DNA of 64,000 nt from Faecalicatena contorta (lineage in GTDB: Bacteria; Bacillota; Clostridia; Lachnospirales; Lachnospiraceae): the NCBI RefSeq assembly GCF_039521745.1, contig NZ_BAAACT010000175.1; one strand, 5' to 3'. Positions within the stretch are counted from its first letter, which is position 1. Each line of letters starts with the position of its first letter. This document shows positions 34,516 through 42,812 of the stretch, one piece after another. Under the pieces are notes generated by a model. The model was given only the letters and a program-made list of their open reading frames with translations, was not told the DNA's origin and did no database searches. The translations under genes and the position numbers were made by a program.

Positions 34516-35778
34516 ATGGAAGCAAAATATAACCCCTACGAAAACATGCTCTCTGTTGTAAGCAATGCGGCCGAAATACTCGGCTATACCCCCAGCGACT
34601 ATGAGGCCGTGAAATATCCGGAACGAGAACTGAAAGTTGCCGTACCGGTCCGGATGGACGACGGCAGCGTGAAAGTATTTGAAGGGTTCCGCGTCCAGCA
34701 CTCAACATCCCGCGGTCCCGCAAAGGGCGGCATCCGTTATCACCAGAATGTTGATCTCGACGAAGTCAAGGCGCTGGCAGCCTGGATGACCTTCAAGTGT
34801 GCCGTCGTTAATATCCCTTACGGGGGCGGAAAAGGCGGTATCATCTGCGATCCCACAAAGCTCTCGGAAAGCGAGCTTCGAAGCCTGACAAGGCGCTTCA
34901 CGGCAATGATTGCCCCCATCATAGGGCCAGACCAGGATATCCCCGCGCCTGATGTGGGCACAAATGCGAATGTCATGGGCTGGATCATGGATACGTACAG
35001 CATGCTGAAAGGCCACTGCGTCCCCGGTGTTGTCACTGGAAAACCAATTGAACTCGGCGGCGCACTGGGAAGAAACGAGGCAACAGGACGCGGCGTCATG
35101 ATTACAACCCTGAACATTCTAAAGGCTCTGGGGATGAATCCGGAAAATACAAAAGCCGCCATTCAAGGCATGGGAAATGTAGGCAGTGTGTCCGCAAAGC
35201 TTCTCTCTGAAAAAGGCTTAAAAATCGTCGCTGTCAGCGACGTATCCTGCGCCCTGTACAACCCGGACGGACTAGATATTCCTTCCATCCTGGAATACCT
35301 TTCTCAGAAGCGGGGCAACCTTCTGGAAGGATATCACAACGGAAATACCATCCATCTTACTAACGCAGAATTACTGGAACTCAACGTAGACGTACTGATC
35401 CCTGCCGCACTTGAAAACCAGATCAACACCTCCAACGCCGATAAAATACAGGCCCGGGTTATCGTAGAAGCAGCCAACGGCCCCACAACCATTGATGCCG
35501 ATGAAATACTTGATAAAAAAGGAATCGCCGTTGTTCCCGATATCCTCTCCAATGCAGGCGGCGTTGTCGTCTCTTACTTCGAGTGGGTACAGAATATCCA
35601 GTCCATTTCATGGAGCGAGGAGCATGTAAACGAGCAGCTGAAGCAGATTATGGATCAGGCATTCCAGTCCGTATGGGATATCGCCAGGGAAAAGAAAGTC
35701 TCCCTGCGTACAGGGGCATATCTAATCTCGGTTAAGCGCGTCATTGACGCCAAAAATATGCGTGGAATCTGGCCTTAG
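34516..35778 (+). CDS. gdhA: Glutamate dehydrogenase
   Basis: A 420-residue Glu/Leu/Phe/Val dehydrogenase. The catalytic-lysine segment PYGGGKGGI is at about residues 97-105. It also shows GPDQDIPAPDVGTN and the dinucleotide-binding IQGMGNVGSVSAKLL. The length fits the NAD-dependent hexameric enzymes of clostridia. It interconverts glutamate with 2-oxoglutarate and ammonia. As last gene of the kinase/enolase-like operon it may balance amino groups or redox for that pathway; a housekeeping role is also possible. A palindromic fold-back follows 15 bp after the stop. Confidence 0.95.
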   Translation: MEAKYNPYENMLSVVSNAAEILGYTPSDYEAVKYPERELKVAVPVRMDDGSVKVFEGFRVQHSTSRGPAKGGIRYHQNVDLDEVKALAAWMTFKCAVVNIPYGGGKGGIICDPTKLSESELRSLTRRFTAMIAPIIGPDQDIPAPDVGTNANVMGWIMDTYSMLKGHCVPGVVTGKPIELGGALGRNEATGRGVMITTLNILKALGMNPENTKAAIQGMGNVGSVSAKLLSEKGLKIVAVSDVSCALYNPDGLDIPSILEYLSQKRGNLLEGYHNGNTIHLTNAELLELNVDVLIPAALENQINTSNADKIQARVIVEAANGPTTIDADEILDKKGIAVVPDILSNAGGVVVSYFEWVQNIQSISWSEEHVNEQLKQIMDQAFQSVWDIAREKKVSLRTGAYLISVKRVIDAKNMRGIWP

Positions 35779-35792
35779 GATATAAGAGAGAG

Positions 35793-35898
35793 GGCACGAA
35801 ATAGAGGGATTGCCAAAAGCCGCCCAAATGCACATATGCCGTTGGGCGGCTTTTGGCAATCCCTTCATTTCGCTGGGCGCATCCGTCGCCAAGTCTAA
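35793..35898. repeat. Short fold-back element of the AAATGCACATATGCC family
   Basis: A strong hairpin. The left arm, CGAAATAGAGGGATTGCC then AAAAGCCGCCC, pairs with the right arm ending CATTTCG. The loop is AAATGCACATATGCCGTT (35826-35843). The outer flank CATCCGTCGCCAAGTCTAA (35880-35898) and the 19-mer AAATGCACATATGCCGTTG are identical to parts of the large element at 18628-18958. It lies after gdhA and may terminate it. Confidence 0.85.
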
Positions 35899-35971
35899 TA
35901 GCCCGTCACAAACCTCTTGACACATCTCTTTTGTTGTTCTACAATGGGTAAGGATAATTAAATAAAACATT

Positions 35972-36130
35972 TCGGTAGGTGAGGCTACCACAGGGATTTG
36001 GATTTTCCTGAGATTGCTGCCGCGAGATTGTGGAGACACAACGAGCTGGTTAGCAGGCTATGTCGTGAAGGCATAACCTAATGCAATTGATATGCCCTGT
36101 GATGCTAAAGCTTGAACGGTGGATTCTTAT
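35972..36130 (+). ncRNA. M-box (ykoK leader) magnesium riboswitch
   Basis: The conserved blocks of the M-box are present in order: TAGGTGAGGCTACC at 35976-35989, TGCTGCCGCGAGA near 36015-36030, AGCAGG, then TATGCCCTGTGATGCTAAAGC near 36091-36111. It sits upstream of an mgtE-type magnesium transporter and is followed by an intrinsic terminator, as in other M-box controlled transporters. High magnesium should favour the terminator. Confidence 0.9.
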
Positions 36131-36149
36131 GTACGGGTATGCTATGTTT

Positions 36150-36180
36150 CCGTCACTGTTCAGGCAGTGACGGTTTTTTT
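36150..36180 (+). terminator. Expression-platform terminator of the M-box
   Basis: The stem CCGTCACTG/CAGTGACGG (36150-36173) is followed directly by seven T. Its location between aptamer and mgtE makes it the regulated terminator. Confidence 0.88.
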
Positions 36181-36215
36181 ATCTTATAGGAAAGCTTGCC
36201 TATAAGATAAAAAAA
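36174..36215. repeat. Second inverted repeat after the riboswitch terminator
   Basis: TTTTTTTATCTTATAGG and CCTATAAGATAAAAAAA form a perfect 17-bp inverted repeat around AAAGCTTG. It overlaps the T-run of the riboswitch terminator, so it may act as an anti-element or as a terminator for the other strand. Confidence 0.7.
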
Positions 36216-36253
36216 GCCATCCCGGCGGGAAGCGCACTGCTGCGCAAGAAGCA

Positions 36254-36310
36254 GATGTCGCGATGTGACCGCCGCAGGCGCGAGTTTCCAAACGAAACTC
36301 TGTTTTATAT
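36254..36310. repeat. GC-rich interspersed repeat, copy 1
   Basis: The block TGACCGCCGCAGGCGCGAG followed by an inverted TTTC...GAAA is the complement of the block at 56784-56830 and similar to 41608-41690. This marks a family of short interspersed repeats. It lies in the mgtE leader. Confidence 0.7.
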
Positions 36311-36401
36311 CTATCTCAGAAAGGTGGTGAGGTTATGGACGCTGGTGCCAGTTATCATTCGTGTGACAAACTAGAATTGAATACAGATTGGAGATGTTAT
36401 T

Positions 36402-37736
36402 ATGATGGACAAAGTTATATTTGTAGAACTCCTTACGCAGCACCACTACAAAGCTGTAAGGAGCATTTTGGATGTCATGAACGAAGTGGACATAGCCTCC
36501 CTTCTTTCGGACTTAGATGACAGGGAACTGGCCCTCGCTTTCCGCCTGATTCCCAAGGACAAAGCGGCAGAAGTGTTTGCCAATATGAACAATTCCTTGC
36601 AGACATATCTGGTGGAAATGTTTACGGAAAAAGAATTAAAAGAGTTGTTAGATGACTTATATATGGATGATACTGTGGATCTGCTGGAGGAGCTTCCGGC
36701 TAATCTCGTCACCAGGATTCTGGATACAGTAAGCCAGTCAGAGAGAAACATGATCAATCTTCTCCTGAATTACCCGGATGACAGCGCAGGAAGTATCATG
36801 ACGACGGAATATGTGGGGCTTCGCCAGTCAATGACTGTGGAGGAATCCATGGCCCATATTAAAAGAACAGGAATTCACAAAGAGACGATCTACACCTGTT
36901 ATGTAACTGATAAGAGAAAACTGATCGGCATTGTGACAGCCAAGGAACTGATGACCTCGGATGACAACCTGCTGATCCGGGATTTGATGGAAACAGAAAT
37001 CATCTCTGTCTCCACACACACCGACAAGGAGGAAGTGGCTCAGCTCTTCCGCAGATATGACCTGCTTGCTCTCCCGGTACTGGATGCCGAGGGACTGATG
37101 GTGGGAATCGTCACATTCGACGATGCAATGGATGTCATGGTGGAGGAGGCTACCGAGGATATCACAAAGATGGCAGCTATGAGCCCAAGCGAACAGTCCT
37201 ACTTCGAGACCTCCGTGTTCAGCCATGCAAAGCACCGTATCGCATGGCTTCTGATCCTGATGTTCTCTGCGACAATCACGGGGACTATTATTACAAAGTA
37301 TGAGGATGCGTTTGCTGCTATCCCTCTGCTCGTTTCTTTTATACCTATGCTGATGGATACCGGCGGAAACTGCGGATCCCAGAGTGCTACACTGATTATT
37401 CGGGGAATTGCGCTGAATGAGATTCAGTTCCGGGATATTTTCAAAGTAATATTTAAAGAATTCCGGGTTTCCCTCATCGTCGGGGTTGCGCTGGCAGTGG
37501 CCAACGGAATTCGGATCCTGATTATGTACCATGATACGATGCTGGCCCTGGTTATCGGGTGTTCCCTTGTTATCACGATCATCCTGTCCAAGCTGATCGG
37601 GTGTATCCTGCCGCTGCTGGCCAGAAAAGTGAACCTGGATCCGGCGATTATGGCTTCACCGCTTATTACTACTATGGTAGACACCTGCTCTATACTGGTA
37701 TACTTCAGTATTGCAACCAGGGTATTTAACTTATAA
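36402..37736 (+). CDS. mgtE: MgtE-family magnesium transporter
   Basis: A 444-residue MgtE. The N-terminal superhelical domain (residues 1-130, with ELPANLVTRIL and NYPDDSAGSIMTTEY) is followed by two CBS domains (about 135-255). The C-terminal channel domain has about five membrane helices, including the pore segment FIPMLMDTGGNCGSQSATLI. It conducts magnesium inward and is gated by cytoplasmic magnesium. An M-box riboswitch and terminator precede it, so it is controlled both by RNA and at the protein level. Two adjacent ATGs (36402, 36405) are possible starts behind GGAGA. Confidence 0.95.
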   Translation: MMDKVIFVELLTQHHYKAVRSILDVMNEVDIASLLSDLDDRELALAFRLIPKDKAAEVFANMNNSLQTYLVEMFTEKELKELLDDLYMDDTVDLLEELPANLVTRILDTVSQSERNMINLLLNYPDDSAGSIMTTEYVGLRQSMTVEESMAHIKRTGIHKETIYTCYVTDKRKLIGIVTAKELMTSDDNLLIRDLMETEIISVSTHTDKEEVAQLFRRYDLLALPVLDAEGLMVGIVTFDDAMDVMVEEATEDITKMAAMSPSEQSYFETSVFSHAKHRIAWLLILMFSATITGTIITKYEDAFAAIPLLVSFIPMLMDTGGNCGSQSATLIIRGIALNEIQFRDIFKVIFKEFRVSLIVGVALAVANGIRILIMYHDTMLALVIGCSLVITIILSKLIGCILPLLARKVNLDPAIMASPLITTMVDTCSILVYFSIATRVFNL

Positions 37737-37867
37737 CATTGCTTTTTTCTAAACCTAAGGGTAAGAATTACAATGTACCTTTTGGATAAAATAGTGATGA
37801 AACTCTATAAGAGGCGATTGAACTAACGTGTTTTTGAGCATGTATCGAAAGAAATATATCCTTATAT

Positions 37868-37897
37868 GTAACAGTTCAGACTTATCTGAACTGTTAC
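37868..37897. repeat. Perfect hairpin GTAACAGTTCAGA/TCTGAACTGTTAC
   Basis: A 13-bp perfect stem with a 4-base loop, in the same palindrome family as 9723-9750 and 50398-50427. It lies downstream of mgtE in a 360-bp gap whose other content is the transposase remnant at 37908-38075. Confidence 0.85.
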
Positions 37898-37907
37898 ACC
37901 TTTCTGT

Positions 37908-38075
37908 CTAAACAATCATTTTGCAATAATCCAGAACTTGATCCGGGGTTATTAAAAAGCGTTTTACCAGCTTTGTTCTTATCTTCTCTTCACTGAAGCC
38001 TTCTTCACGATAGTCCATAATAAATGCCTTAATTCCCAATACACGTCCTTGCTCAATTCCTTGTTTTTCTACATT
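37908..38075 (-). pseudogene. C-terminal remnant of an Rpn/PD-(D/E)XK-type transposase/nuclease
   Basis: An open stretch of 55 codons ending in TAG, preceded in frame by a stop, with no start codon or ribosome binding site. It reads VEKQGIEQGRVLGIKAFIMD, then YREEGFSEEKIRTKLVKRFL. The EQG-rich segment followed by a short helical tail is the usual C-terminus of Rpn-family recombination-promoting nuclease/transposase proteins. The nuclease domain is absent, so the gene is a 5'-truncated relic. Confidence 0.65.
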
Positions 38076-38096
38076 TTAGCATTCCGAAAACAATCT

Positions 38097-38504
38097 TTAA
38101 AACCTGCATCCGGACTGCAGAATGATATTTGAATAAGGGGTTGCTTCCCCGGTACGGATCACCGCCCTGCATGTTTTAAGCTGAAGCTTTAATTCTTCAT
38201 GGGAAATGTATTCCACCTGGCACTGCTTAGGAAGCTTTTCACATAGTGCAAGGATCCGTTCCAGAACTACCGGATTGTCAGCTCTGATCTCCTCAGCCAG
38301 AACGATTTTCTCGATGTTCATATCAGCCGAAACTGTCTCCAGCACGTCCATAAAGGAGGGCAGCCCCTCTCTTAAAGCCAGGTCAATCCTTTCTGTCTCT
38401 TCCGGCACAGGCAGCCCACAGTCTCCAACGGCTATGGTATCTGTATGCCCCATATACGAGAGTACTCTTGAGATATCGCTATTTAGAATTCCTGATTTTT
38501 TCAT
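38097..38504 (-). CDS. rbsD: D-ribose pyranase
   Basis: A 135-residue RbsD, standard length. The catalytic histidine region is YMGHTDTIAVGDCGLPVP (H20) and the C-terminal motif is RTGEATPYSNIIL. It interconverts pyranose and furanose forms of ribose (or of related sugars such as fucose/allose in paralogs). The start is the ATG behind AGGAGG. It is the last gene of the leftward glycan operon, 67 bp after a URO-D-family gene, and its usual rbsK/rbsB partners are not nearby. It may therefore serve another pentose or hexose here. Confidence 0.93.
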   Translation of the reverse strand: MKKSGILNSDISRVLSYMGHTDTIAVGDCGLPVPEETERIDLALREGLPSFMDVLETVSADMNIEKIVLAEEIRADNPVVLERILALCEKLPKQCQVEYISHEELKLQLKTCRAVIRTGEATPYSNIILQSGCRF

Positions 38505-38528
38505 ACTTCCTGATCCTCCTTTTATCCT

Positions 38529-38569
38529 ATACCCGAAGGGGCATGTATTACGGGGCGCCCTTTGGGTAT
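38529..38569. repeat. Intergenic hairpin before rbsD
   Basis: ATACCCGAAGGGGC pairs with GCCCTTTGGGTAT across a short loop, between the URO-D-family gene stop and rbsD. There is no T-run; it could stabilise or process the transcript. Confidence 0.6.
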
Positions 38570-38571
38570 CC

Positions 38572-39600
38572 TTATTCTGCCGCTTCAATCATTGCATAAA
38601 TATTCTCCTGAGGAATTGACGAAATCAAAGTGTTACATGTTGACAAAATATATCCCCCATCTGCCCCTGCTTTTTTGATTGTTTCTTTCACGGAAGCTCT
38701 GACTTCATCAGGTGATGCACGGCACATTATGTAGTCTAAATCGATATTCCCCCACAGACACAGCCTGTTACCGTATCTCTTTTTTACCTCGCCGATATCC
38801 ATCCCCGCAGATGGCTGAAGCGACTGTATCCCATCAAATCCCGCTTCTGTTACTTTTTCCAAAACAGCATTCACATTTCCGTCACTATGCAGAAATACAG
38901 GGACATTTTTATAAGCTTTAATCTCTTTTACAGCTTGATTCCAAAATGGATAAACATTCTGTTCCATAATATGCGGCGGGAGAAATACGCCGGTATTAAA
39001 GGCCACATCATCCCCGATTACGATCCCGTCAGCCCCGTTGTCAAGAAAGATCTTGGCTTTCTCAATCTCATAATCCATCACTTTTACCGCAATCTTATGC
39101 ATATCGTCTGTATTGGTCAGACTGTAAACCATAAAATCTTCCATACTAAACATTTCATCAAGCTGTGTGACAGGTCCGCCAATCTGAGCAAACACAAAAA
39201 AATCCGTCTCCTGTGCAAAACGCTTTACAATCTCTCCCGTTACCTTTGAACTATCGGGCTTTTTGTATGCTTCTGCATTTTCTATTTCTTCTACAGCCGC
39301 TCTGACAAGCCGCCGGCTTCCAGATCCCATCTCGTAAATCTGGCCGTAAACAGTCTGTATCAGATGCCTCCCATTTTGTCCTGGCGAAAGCTCCCACTCC
39401 GGCCATTCGCCTACATTAACCAGATCCATCCGCAAAAGTTCACGAATCGCCTTCTCCCGCTCAAAACACTCATAGGCCAGCGGATATTCCCTGCCCAGGA
39501 GCCGGTTTGCAAGTTCCCCGTCAATATGCAGTTCGCCTTTTGGAACCCGGTCCGTTTCTTGATGCCGGATTGCTGCTGATACCCTCTCTTTTTTTGTCAT
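38572..39600 (-). CDS. Uroporphyrinogen-decarboxylase-family protein (paralog 1)
   Basis: A 342-residue URO-D-fold protein starting MTKKERVSAAIRHQETDRVP, the usual opening of methyltransferase-like members (MtaA/MtbA group). The zinc-binding histidine is kept (FLHSDGNVNAVLEKV), but the cysteine of the HxCG motif is aspartate. A later cysteine appears in ILSTCNTLISSIP. True heme-pathway HemE is unlikely given the context. The four paralogs in this locus suggest a role in metabolism of an unusual, possibly methylated, sugar or glycoside; this is inference. The start follows AAGGGTG. Confidence 0.8.
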   Translation of the reverse strand: MTKKERVSAAIRHQETDRVPKGELHIDGELANRLLGREYPLAYECFEREKAIRELLRMDLVNVGEWPEWELSPGQNGRHLIQTVYGQIYEMGSGSRRLVRAAVEEIENAEAYKKPDSSKVTGEIVKRFAQETDFFVFAQIGGPVTQLDEMFSMEDFMVYSLTNTDDMHKIAVKVMDYEIEKAKIFLDNGADGIVIGDDVAFNTGVFLPPHIMEQNVYPFWNQAVKEIKAYKNVPVFLHSDGNVNAVLEKVTEAGFDGIQSLQPSAGMDIGEVKKRYGNRLCLWGNIDLDYIMCRASPDEVRASVKETIKKAGADGGYILSTCNTLISSIPQENIYAMIEAAE

Positions 39601-39716
39601 ACTGACACCCTTCTTTCGATATCCCCTTTGGTTATCGTGTGGATGCACACTTTTGCTATGCCGCCTTGCAGTAATATATTTGATCGCGGCGTGTGCATTC
39701 CCCCTGAGGATTTATT

Positions 39717-39749
39717 GATATAAGAAATTCCAAAGGAATTTCCCATATC
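39717..39749. repeat. Hairpin GAAATTCC/GGAATTTC between URO-D-family genes
   Basis: A nested perfect stem, GATAT...GAAATTCC-AAA-GGAATTTC...ATATC, overlapping the stop of the upstream gene. Nearby, ATGCACAC (39643-39650) and GTGTGCAT (39691-39698) form a wider pair. Confidence 0.6.
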
Positions 39750-41010
39750 ATGAAAACGCCTCCCTGGCCAGTTCTATAAACTTTACAAGATGCCTGTTTG
39801 TATGTCCGCATGTCCGTATATCTTTTAAGATCACCTCCATATAGCAGTCCTTTGTCTTTATAGCAACTTCTTTCAGATACTTCCGCATTTCACTTTCGTC
39901 AAATCCCGTGCATATTTTGGACGGATCCGGTTTCCACGAAAAGATTGCTTTTTGGCCTATCTGTTCTGCGGCTTCCTCTATATCCGACCATGGACTGACG
40001 CTCAGACGTCTTATGTTTGTAATATGTCTGTATATAGCCTCATACTTGTGGTCGAGAGGCTCACAGCAGCCATAGCATCCCCTTCCAAATAAATTCAGCC
40101 CAATCTTCTGGTTGGCAATTGCAAATGTTTCGAACATCTCCGGGGAAACATTACTGAATTCCTGGGCATCTGCAAATCCCCACATATCCTTCAGCTTCAC
40201 GTCTTCAGGCTCTTTCCAGGGAGCATTCGTGTAGCCCAGACTCCCGGAACCTGTATAGATATTAATCCGGTTATCAAATAAAAGCCGCTTCTCTTCCAGA
40301 CGTTTCAAAAGCCTTGCCTTACTCTCTCCCATATGTCTGAACACACTGTTCAGAAGTTCCGGCTCATCATACAGGTCATACATCAGATTTTCCAGGCCTC
40401 TTAAATGTACCATTTCTATCAGATGGCTCTGTACAAGAACACTGTAGGGAATCTGAAACTCAAAATCCAGAATCCCATCCAGTACGTCTCCGGCTTTCTC
40501 CTGCATCGCGTTCTTTGTCTCTTTATCAGGAAGGAAATCCACTTCATGATTCAAAAGGATTTCATAGTCTTTTTCTGTTTTCAGGAAATTATCAAGGTGA
40601 TATGCATTCGCTCCAATCTCCGGTTTTACTATGGAAATCCCCCACGCCGTCTCCTGTCTGGTATTTCCATAGAGATACCCTGTATAAACGCCTGGATAAG
40701 AAAAATAGAGACGCTTTTCAAATACAAAATCATCTTTCAGGTATTGGGCCTGGTAAAGGTACTTTTTGATTTTATTCTCCATATCCCTCAGAAGGGGGTC
40801 TTCACACTGCAGGGAAGACTCTGGAACAAGTTCCAGCCAACCACCGTCATCATCCGGACAGACCCAGATTAATGGCTGCTGAGGGGATATCAGATCGTTA
40901 TGATCTGCCCAGCGTTTCCGCTTACTGATGTTCTCTTGTGTATCAGGCAGTTCTGCAAGCTTTTTGGCAAGTTCTCTAATATAGGCTGCCTGACTGCTGT
41001 AATCCTGCAT
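39748..41010 (-). CDS. Uroporphyrinogen-decarboxylase-like protein (paralog 2, long form)
   Basis: A 420-residue protein with a weak but recognisable URO-D-like barrel. Its N-terminus is extended (residues 1-110) with WVCPDDDGGWLELVP. The middle holds MVHLRGLENLMYDLYDEPEL, a typical URO-D helix. In place of the HxCG motif it has GRGCYGCCEPLDHKYEAI, with three clustered cysteines, and later CTGFDES. The residues suggest a metal site, but the function is unknown. It overlaps no neighbour and is 11 bp downstream of the isomerase-like gene. Confidence 0.72.
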   Translation of the reverse strand: MQDYSSQAAYIRELAKKLAELPDTQENISKRKRWADHNDLISPQQPLIWVCPDDDGGWLELVPESSLQCEDPLLRDMENKIKKYLYQAQYLKDDFVFEKRLYFSYPGVYTGYLYGNTRQETAWGISIVKPEIGANAYHLDNFLKTEKDYEILLNHEVDFLPDKETKNAMQEKAGDVLDGILDFEFQIPYSVLVQSHLIEMVHLRGLENLMYDLYDEPELLNSVFRHMGESKARLLKRLEEKRLLFDNRINIYTGSGSLGYTNAPWKEPEDVKLKDMWGFADAQEFSNVSPEMFETFAIANQKIGLNLFGRGCYGCCEPLDHKYEAIYRHITNIRRLSVSPWSDIEEAAEQIGQKAIFSWKPDPSKICTGFDESEMRKYLKEVAIKTKDCYMEVILKDIRTCGHTNRHLVKFIELAREAFS

Positions 41011-41021
41011 ACTTCCGCCTC

Positions 41022-41579
41022 CTATTCTCCGACCTGCGGCATGCGGTTTATGTGAATATCTGTAAAAATATCGGCCTCATCTACACTTCTGGTCGAAAAT
41101 TCTGAGACAATACACCCTTCTTCTCCTGCCTGGAACCAGTGCAGTGTGTCTTCCGTAAGTGTGTATTGTTCTCCCGGATGCAGACAGATCTCATGAAAAA
41201 CAGTAAAGTATTCTTCCATATCTTTTGGAATCTTCCCGGCAATCCCTTCTTTTTGTCCGCTGTCTGCAAATCCGCCCACATACAGAAAGACCGTTCCCCT
41301 GCGGCAGCGGAATGTCTCTTCCTTCCCTTTCAAACCGTCAATTTCCGGATGTCTGTGCTCCGGACAGATCTGGTAAGGCATCAGAACCAGTTCCTTCGCG
41401 CAGCACCTCTGCGTATTTACATATGTAATAACCTGCAGCCCGATTTCATCCAGCCGGTTCAACCCGAAATCAGCAACTTCAACCTGATTCTTTTCTTCTT
41501 CAGTAAGGGCAATGCCTGCCTTCTCAAGTGCAGAAAGCGTAGCCGCTTTATATTCTTCATACTGTTCTCTCGCTATCAT
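41022..41579 (-). CDS. D-lyxose ketol-isomerase-like cupin
   Basis: A 185-residue cupin. The metal-binding motif EHRHPEIDGLKGKEETF and the second half HEICLHPGEQYTL...HWFQAG match D-lyxose/D-mannose isomerases of the YdaE type. The family interconverts D-lyxose with D-xylulose and D-mannose with D-fructose. With an alpha-mannosidase and alpha-xylosidase in the same operon, mannose or a related aldose is a plausible substrate. The ribosome binding site is AGGAGG-like. Confidence 0.85.
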   Translation of the reverse strand: MIAREQYEEYKAATLSALEKAGIALTEEEKNQVEVADFGLNRLDEIGLQVITYVNTQRCCAKELVLMPYQICPEHRHPEIDGLKGKEETFRCRRGTVFLYVGGFADSGQKEGIAGKIPKDMEEYFTVFHEICLHPGEQYTLTEDTLHWFQAGEEGCIVSEFSTRSVDEADIFTDIHINRMPQVGE

Positions 41580-41607
41580 AGATACCTCCTTTATTTTCCT
41601 TTAATCA

Positions 41608-41690
41608 AATAGAGTTTCTCCCGCGAAACCCGCGCCTTCGGCGGCCGCATTGCAGCAGCCGCCTCTTACGCCGCAGTGCGCATCCCATAA
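41608..41690. repeat. GC-rich interspersed repeat, copy 2
   Basis: TAGAGTTTCTCCCGCGAAAC then CCGCGCCTTCGGCGGC is a diverged copy of the repeat at 56784-56830. It also contains CAGCAGCCGCC and GCGCATCCC segments resembling the mgtE leader near 36220. It fills most of the 138-bp gap. Confidence 0.65.
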
Positions 41691-41717
41691 GAAATGTATT
41701 CAATTTATGTATGGAAT

Positions 41718-42812
41718 TTAATAAAAAATATTTTTAGCTGCATCGGAAAAATAGCGCAGGTTTTGAGGCGGCACTTCAAAAAAATGATCACAGGCAGACA
41801 GAATGTATCCTCCGTCCAGGCCAAAACTTTCATAGAGCCGTCGTACCTCTGTTTCGATCTCTTCTTTTGTACCCGTCTCCAGAATATGGAACTGGTCCAT
41901 CCCCCCGATCAGTCCCACAAACGGATGAAGCGCATTGTAGACTTTCTGCTCATCCTCCCTGTCACCGATGTCCCCGCCAACCGCCGAAGGAGAAAGTGTC
42001 TCCGATACGCTGCAGTGATTTTTTGCTATCAGATCTGCAATCCGTGTCATGCCCCCGCATGTATGATAGACGGAACGAAACCCGTGCTTTTTCAGGGCGT
42101 CATGCATTTTTATATCGTAAGGAAGGCAGAATTCTTCGTGGATATCGGGTGAGATCACCGTGTTGCTGGAAGCTCCGCCTCCGGTCTCCACAAGGTCGAA
42201 GGGCATCCCCGGCAGATTTTCCTCAATATAAGCCAGCTTTTGCTCCAATAAAATCTGAAGCAGCTCGTGTACCCACTCCGGATCGTCATAGGTCATAAGT
42301 ATCAGGTTCTCGACACCATACAGTTCACAGGCGTCCTGCCAGCAGCCGCCCTGTTTCCCCCATATGAAGGTTCTTAATATACCGTCCTCTCCCAATGCAT
42401 CATAAGTCTGCGCAACTAGTTTTCTATCCAGTTTGGGAACGGGCCGGTATCTCCTGAGAAGATGGATATCCTCCTCCTTTTTTATCAAATGTTCCATCAC
42501 CCAGCTAGTCATGGGACTGATGCCTTCTGAGGCCGTCAGTATTCCATCCGGTGTCTCAATCATGTAGTGTTTCACATAAAAGCCTTCCCTCTGCTCCCGT
42601 GTACTGCTCACTTTCCACGTATCGCTTTCTTCGCCTGACACAGAAAATACATTGATCGAAGCATCCAGACCACACGCTTTATTTGCCTCAATATCACTCA
42701 TTCCGTTCATATACGTTTTTAAATGATACGGCTGCCACTGATGAACCGTCACCGGCAGCCTGTCAGGGATTCGCCCTTCGATTGCACAGAGCATTCTTTC
42801 TTTTGATGTCAT
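41718..42812 (-). CDS. Uroporphyrinogen-decarboxylase-family protein (paralog 3)
   Basis: A 364-residue URO-D-fold protein starting MTSKERMLCAIEGRIPDRLP. It keeps the complete zinc motif of corrinoid methyltransferases, H-T-C-G-G (VYHTCGGMTRIADL), plus a C-terminal cysteine (ILSACDHFFEVPPQN). It is thus the most methyltransferase-like of the four paralogs here. No corrinoid-binding (MtaC-like) protein is encoded in the window. Its start overlaps the GH31 stop by 4 bp, so the genes are translationally coupled. Confidence 0.82.
   Translation of the reverse strand: MTSKERMLCAIEGRIPDRLPVTVHQWQPYHLKTYMNGMSDIEANKACGLDASINVFSVSGEESDTWKVSSTREQREGFYVKHYMIETPDGILTASEGISPMTSWVMEHLIKKEEDIHLLRRYRPVPKLDRKLVAQTYDALGEDGILRTFIWGKQGGCWQDACELYGVENLILMTYDDPEWVHELLQILLEQKLAYIEENLPGMPFDLVETGGGASSNTVISPDIHEEFCLPYDIKMHDALKKHGFRSVYHTCGGMTRIADLIAKNHCSVSETLSPSAVGGDIGDREDEQKVYNALHPFVGLIGGMDQFHILETGTKEEIETEVRRLYESFGLDGGYILSACDHFFEVPPQNLRYFSDAAKNIFY

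Noticed and set aside
36335..36520. 61-codon frame upstream of and overlapping mgtE
   Set aside because: It overlaps mgtE in another frame, has no family resemblance, and most of it is an out-of-frame reading of mgtE.
38572..39600. Heme-pathway uroporphyrinogen decarboxylase (hemE)
   Set aside because: The sequence matches the methyltransferase-like branch and no heme genes are nearby; four paralogs in a sugar locus argue against HemE.
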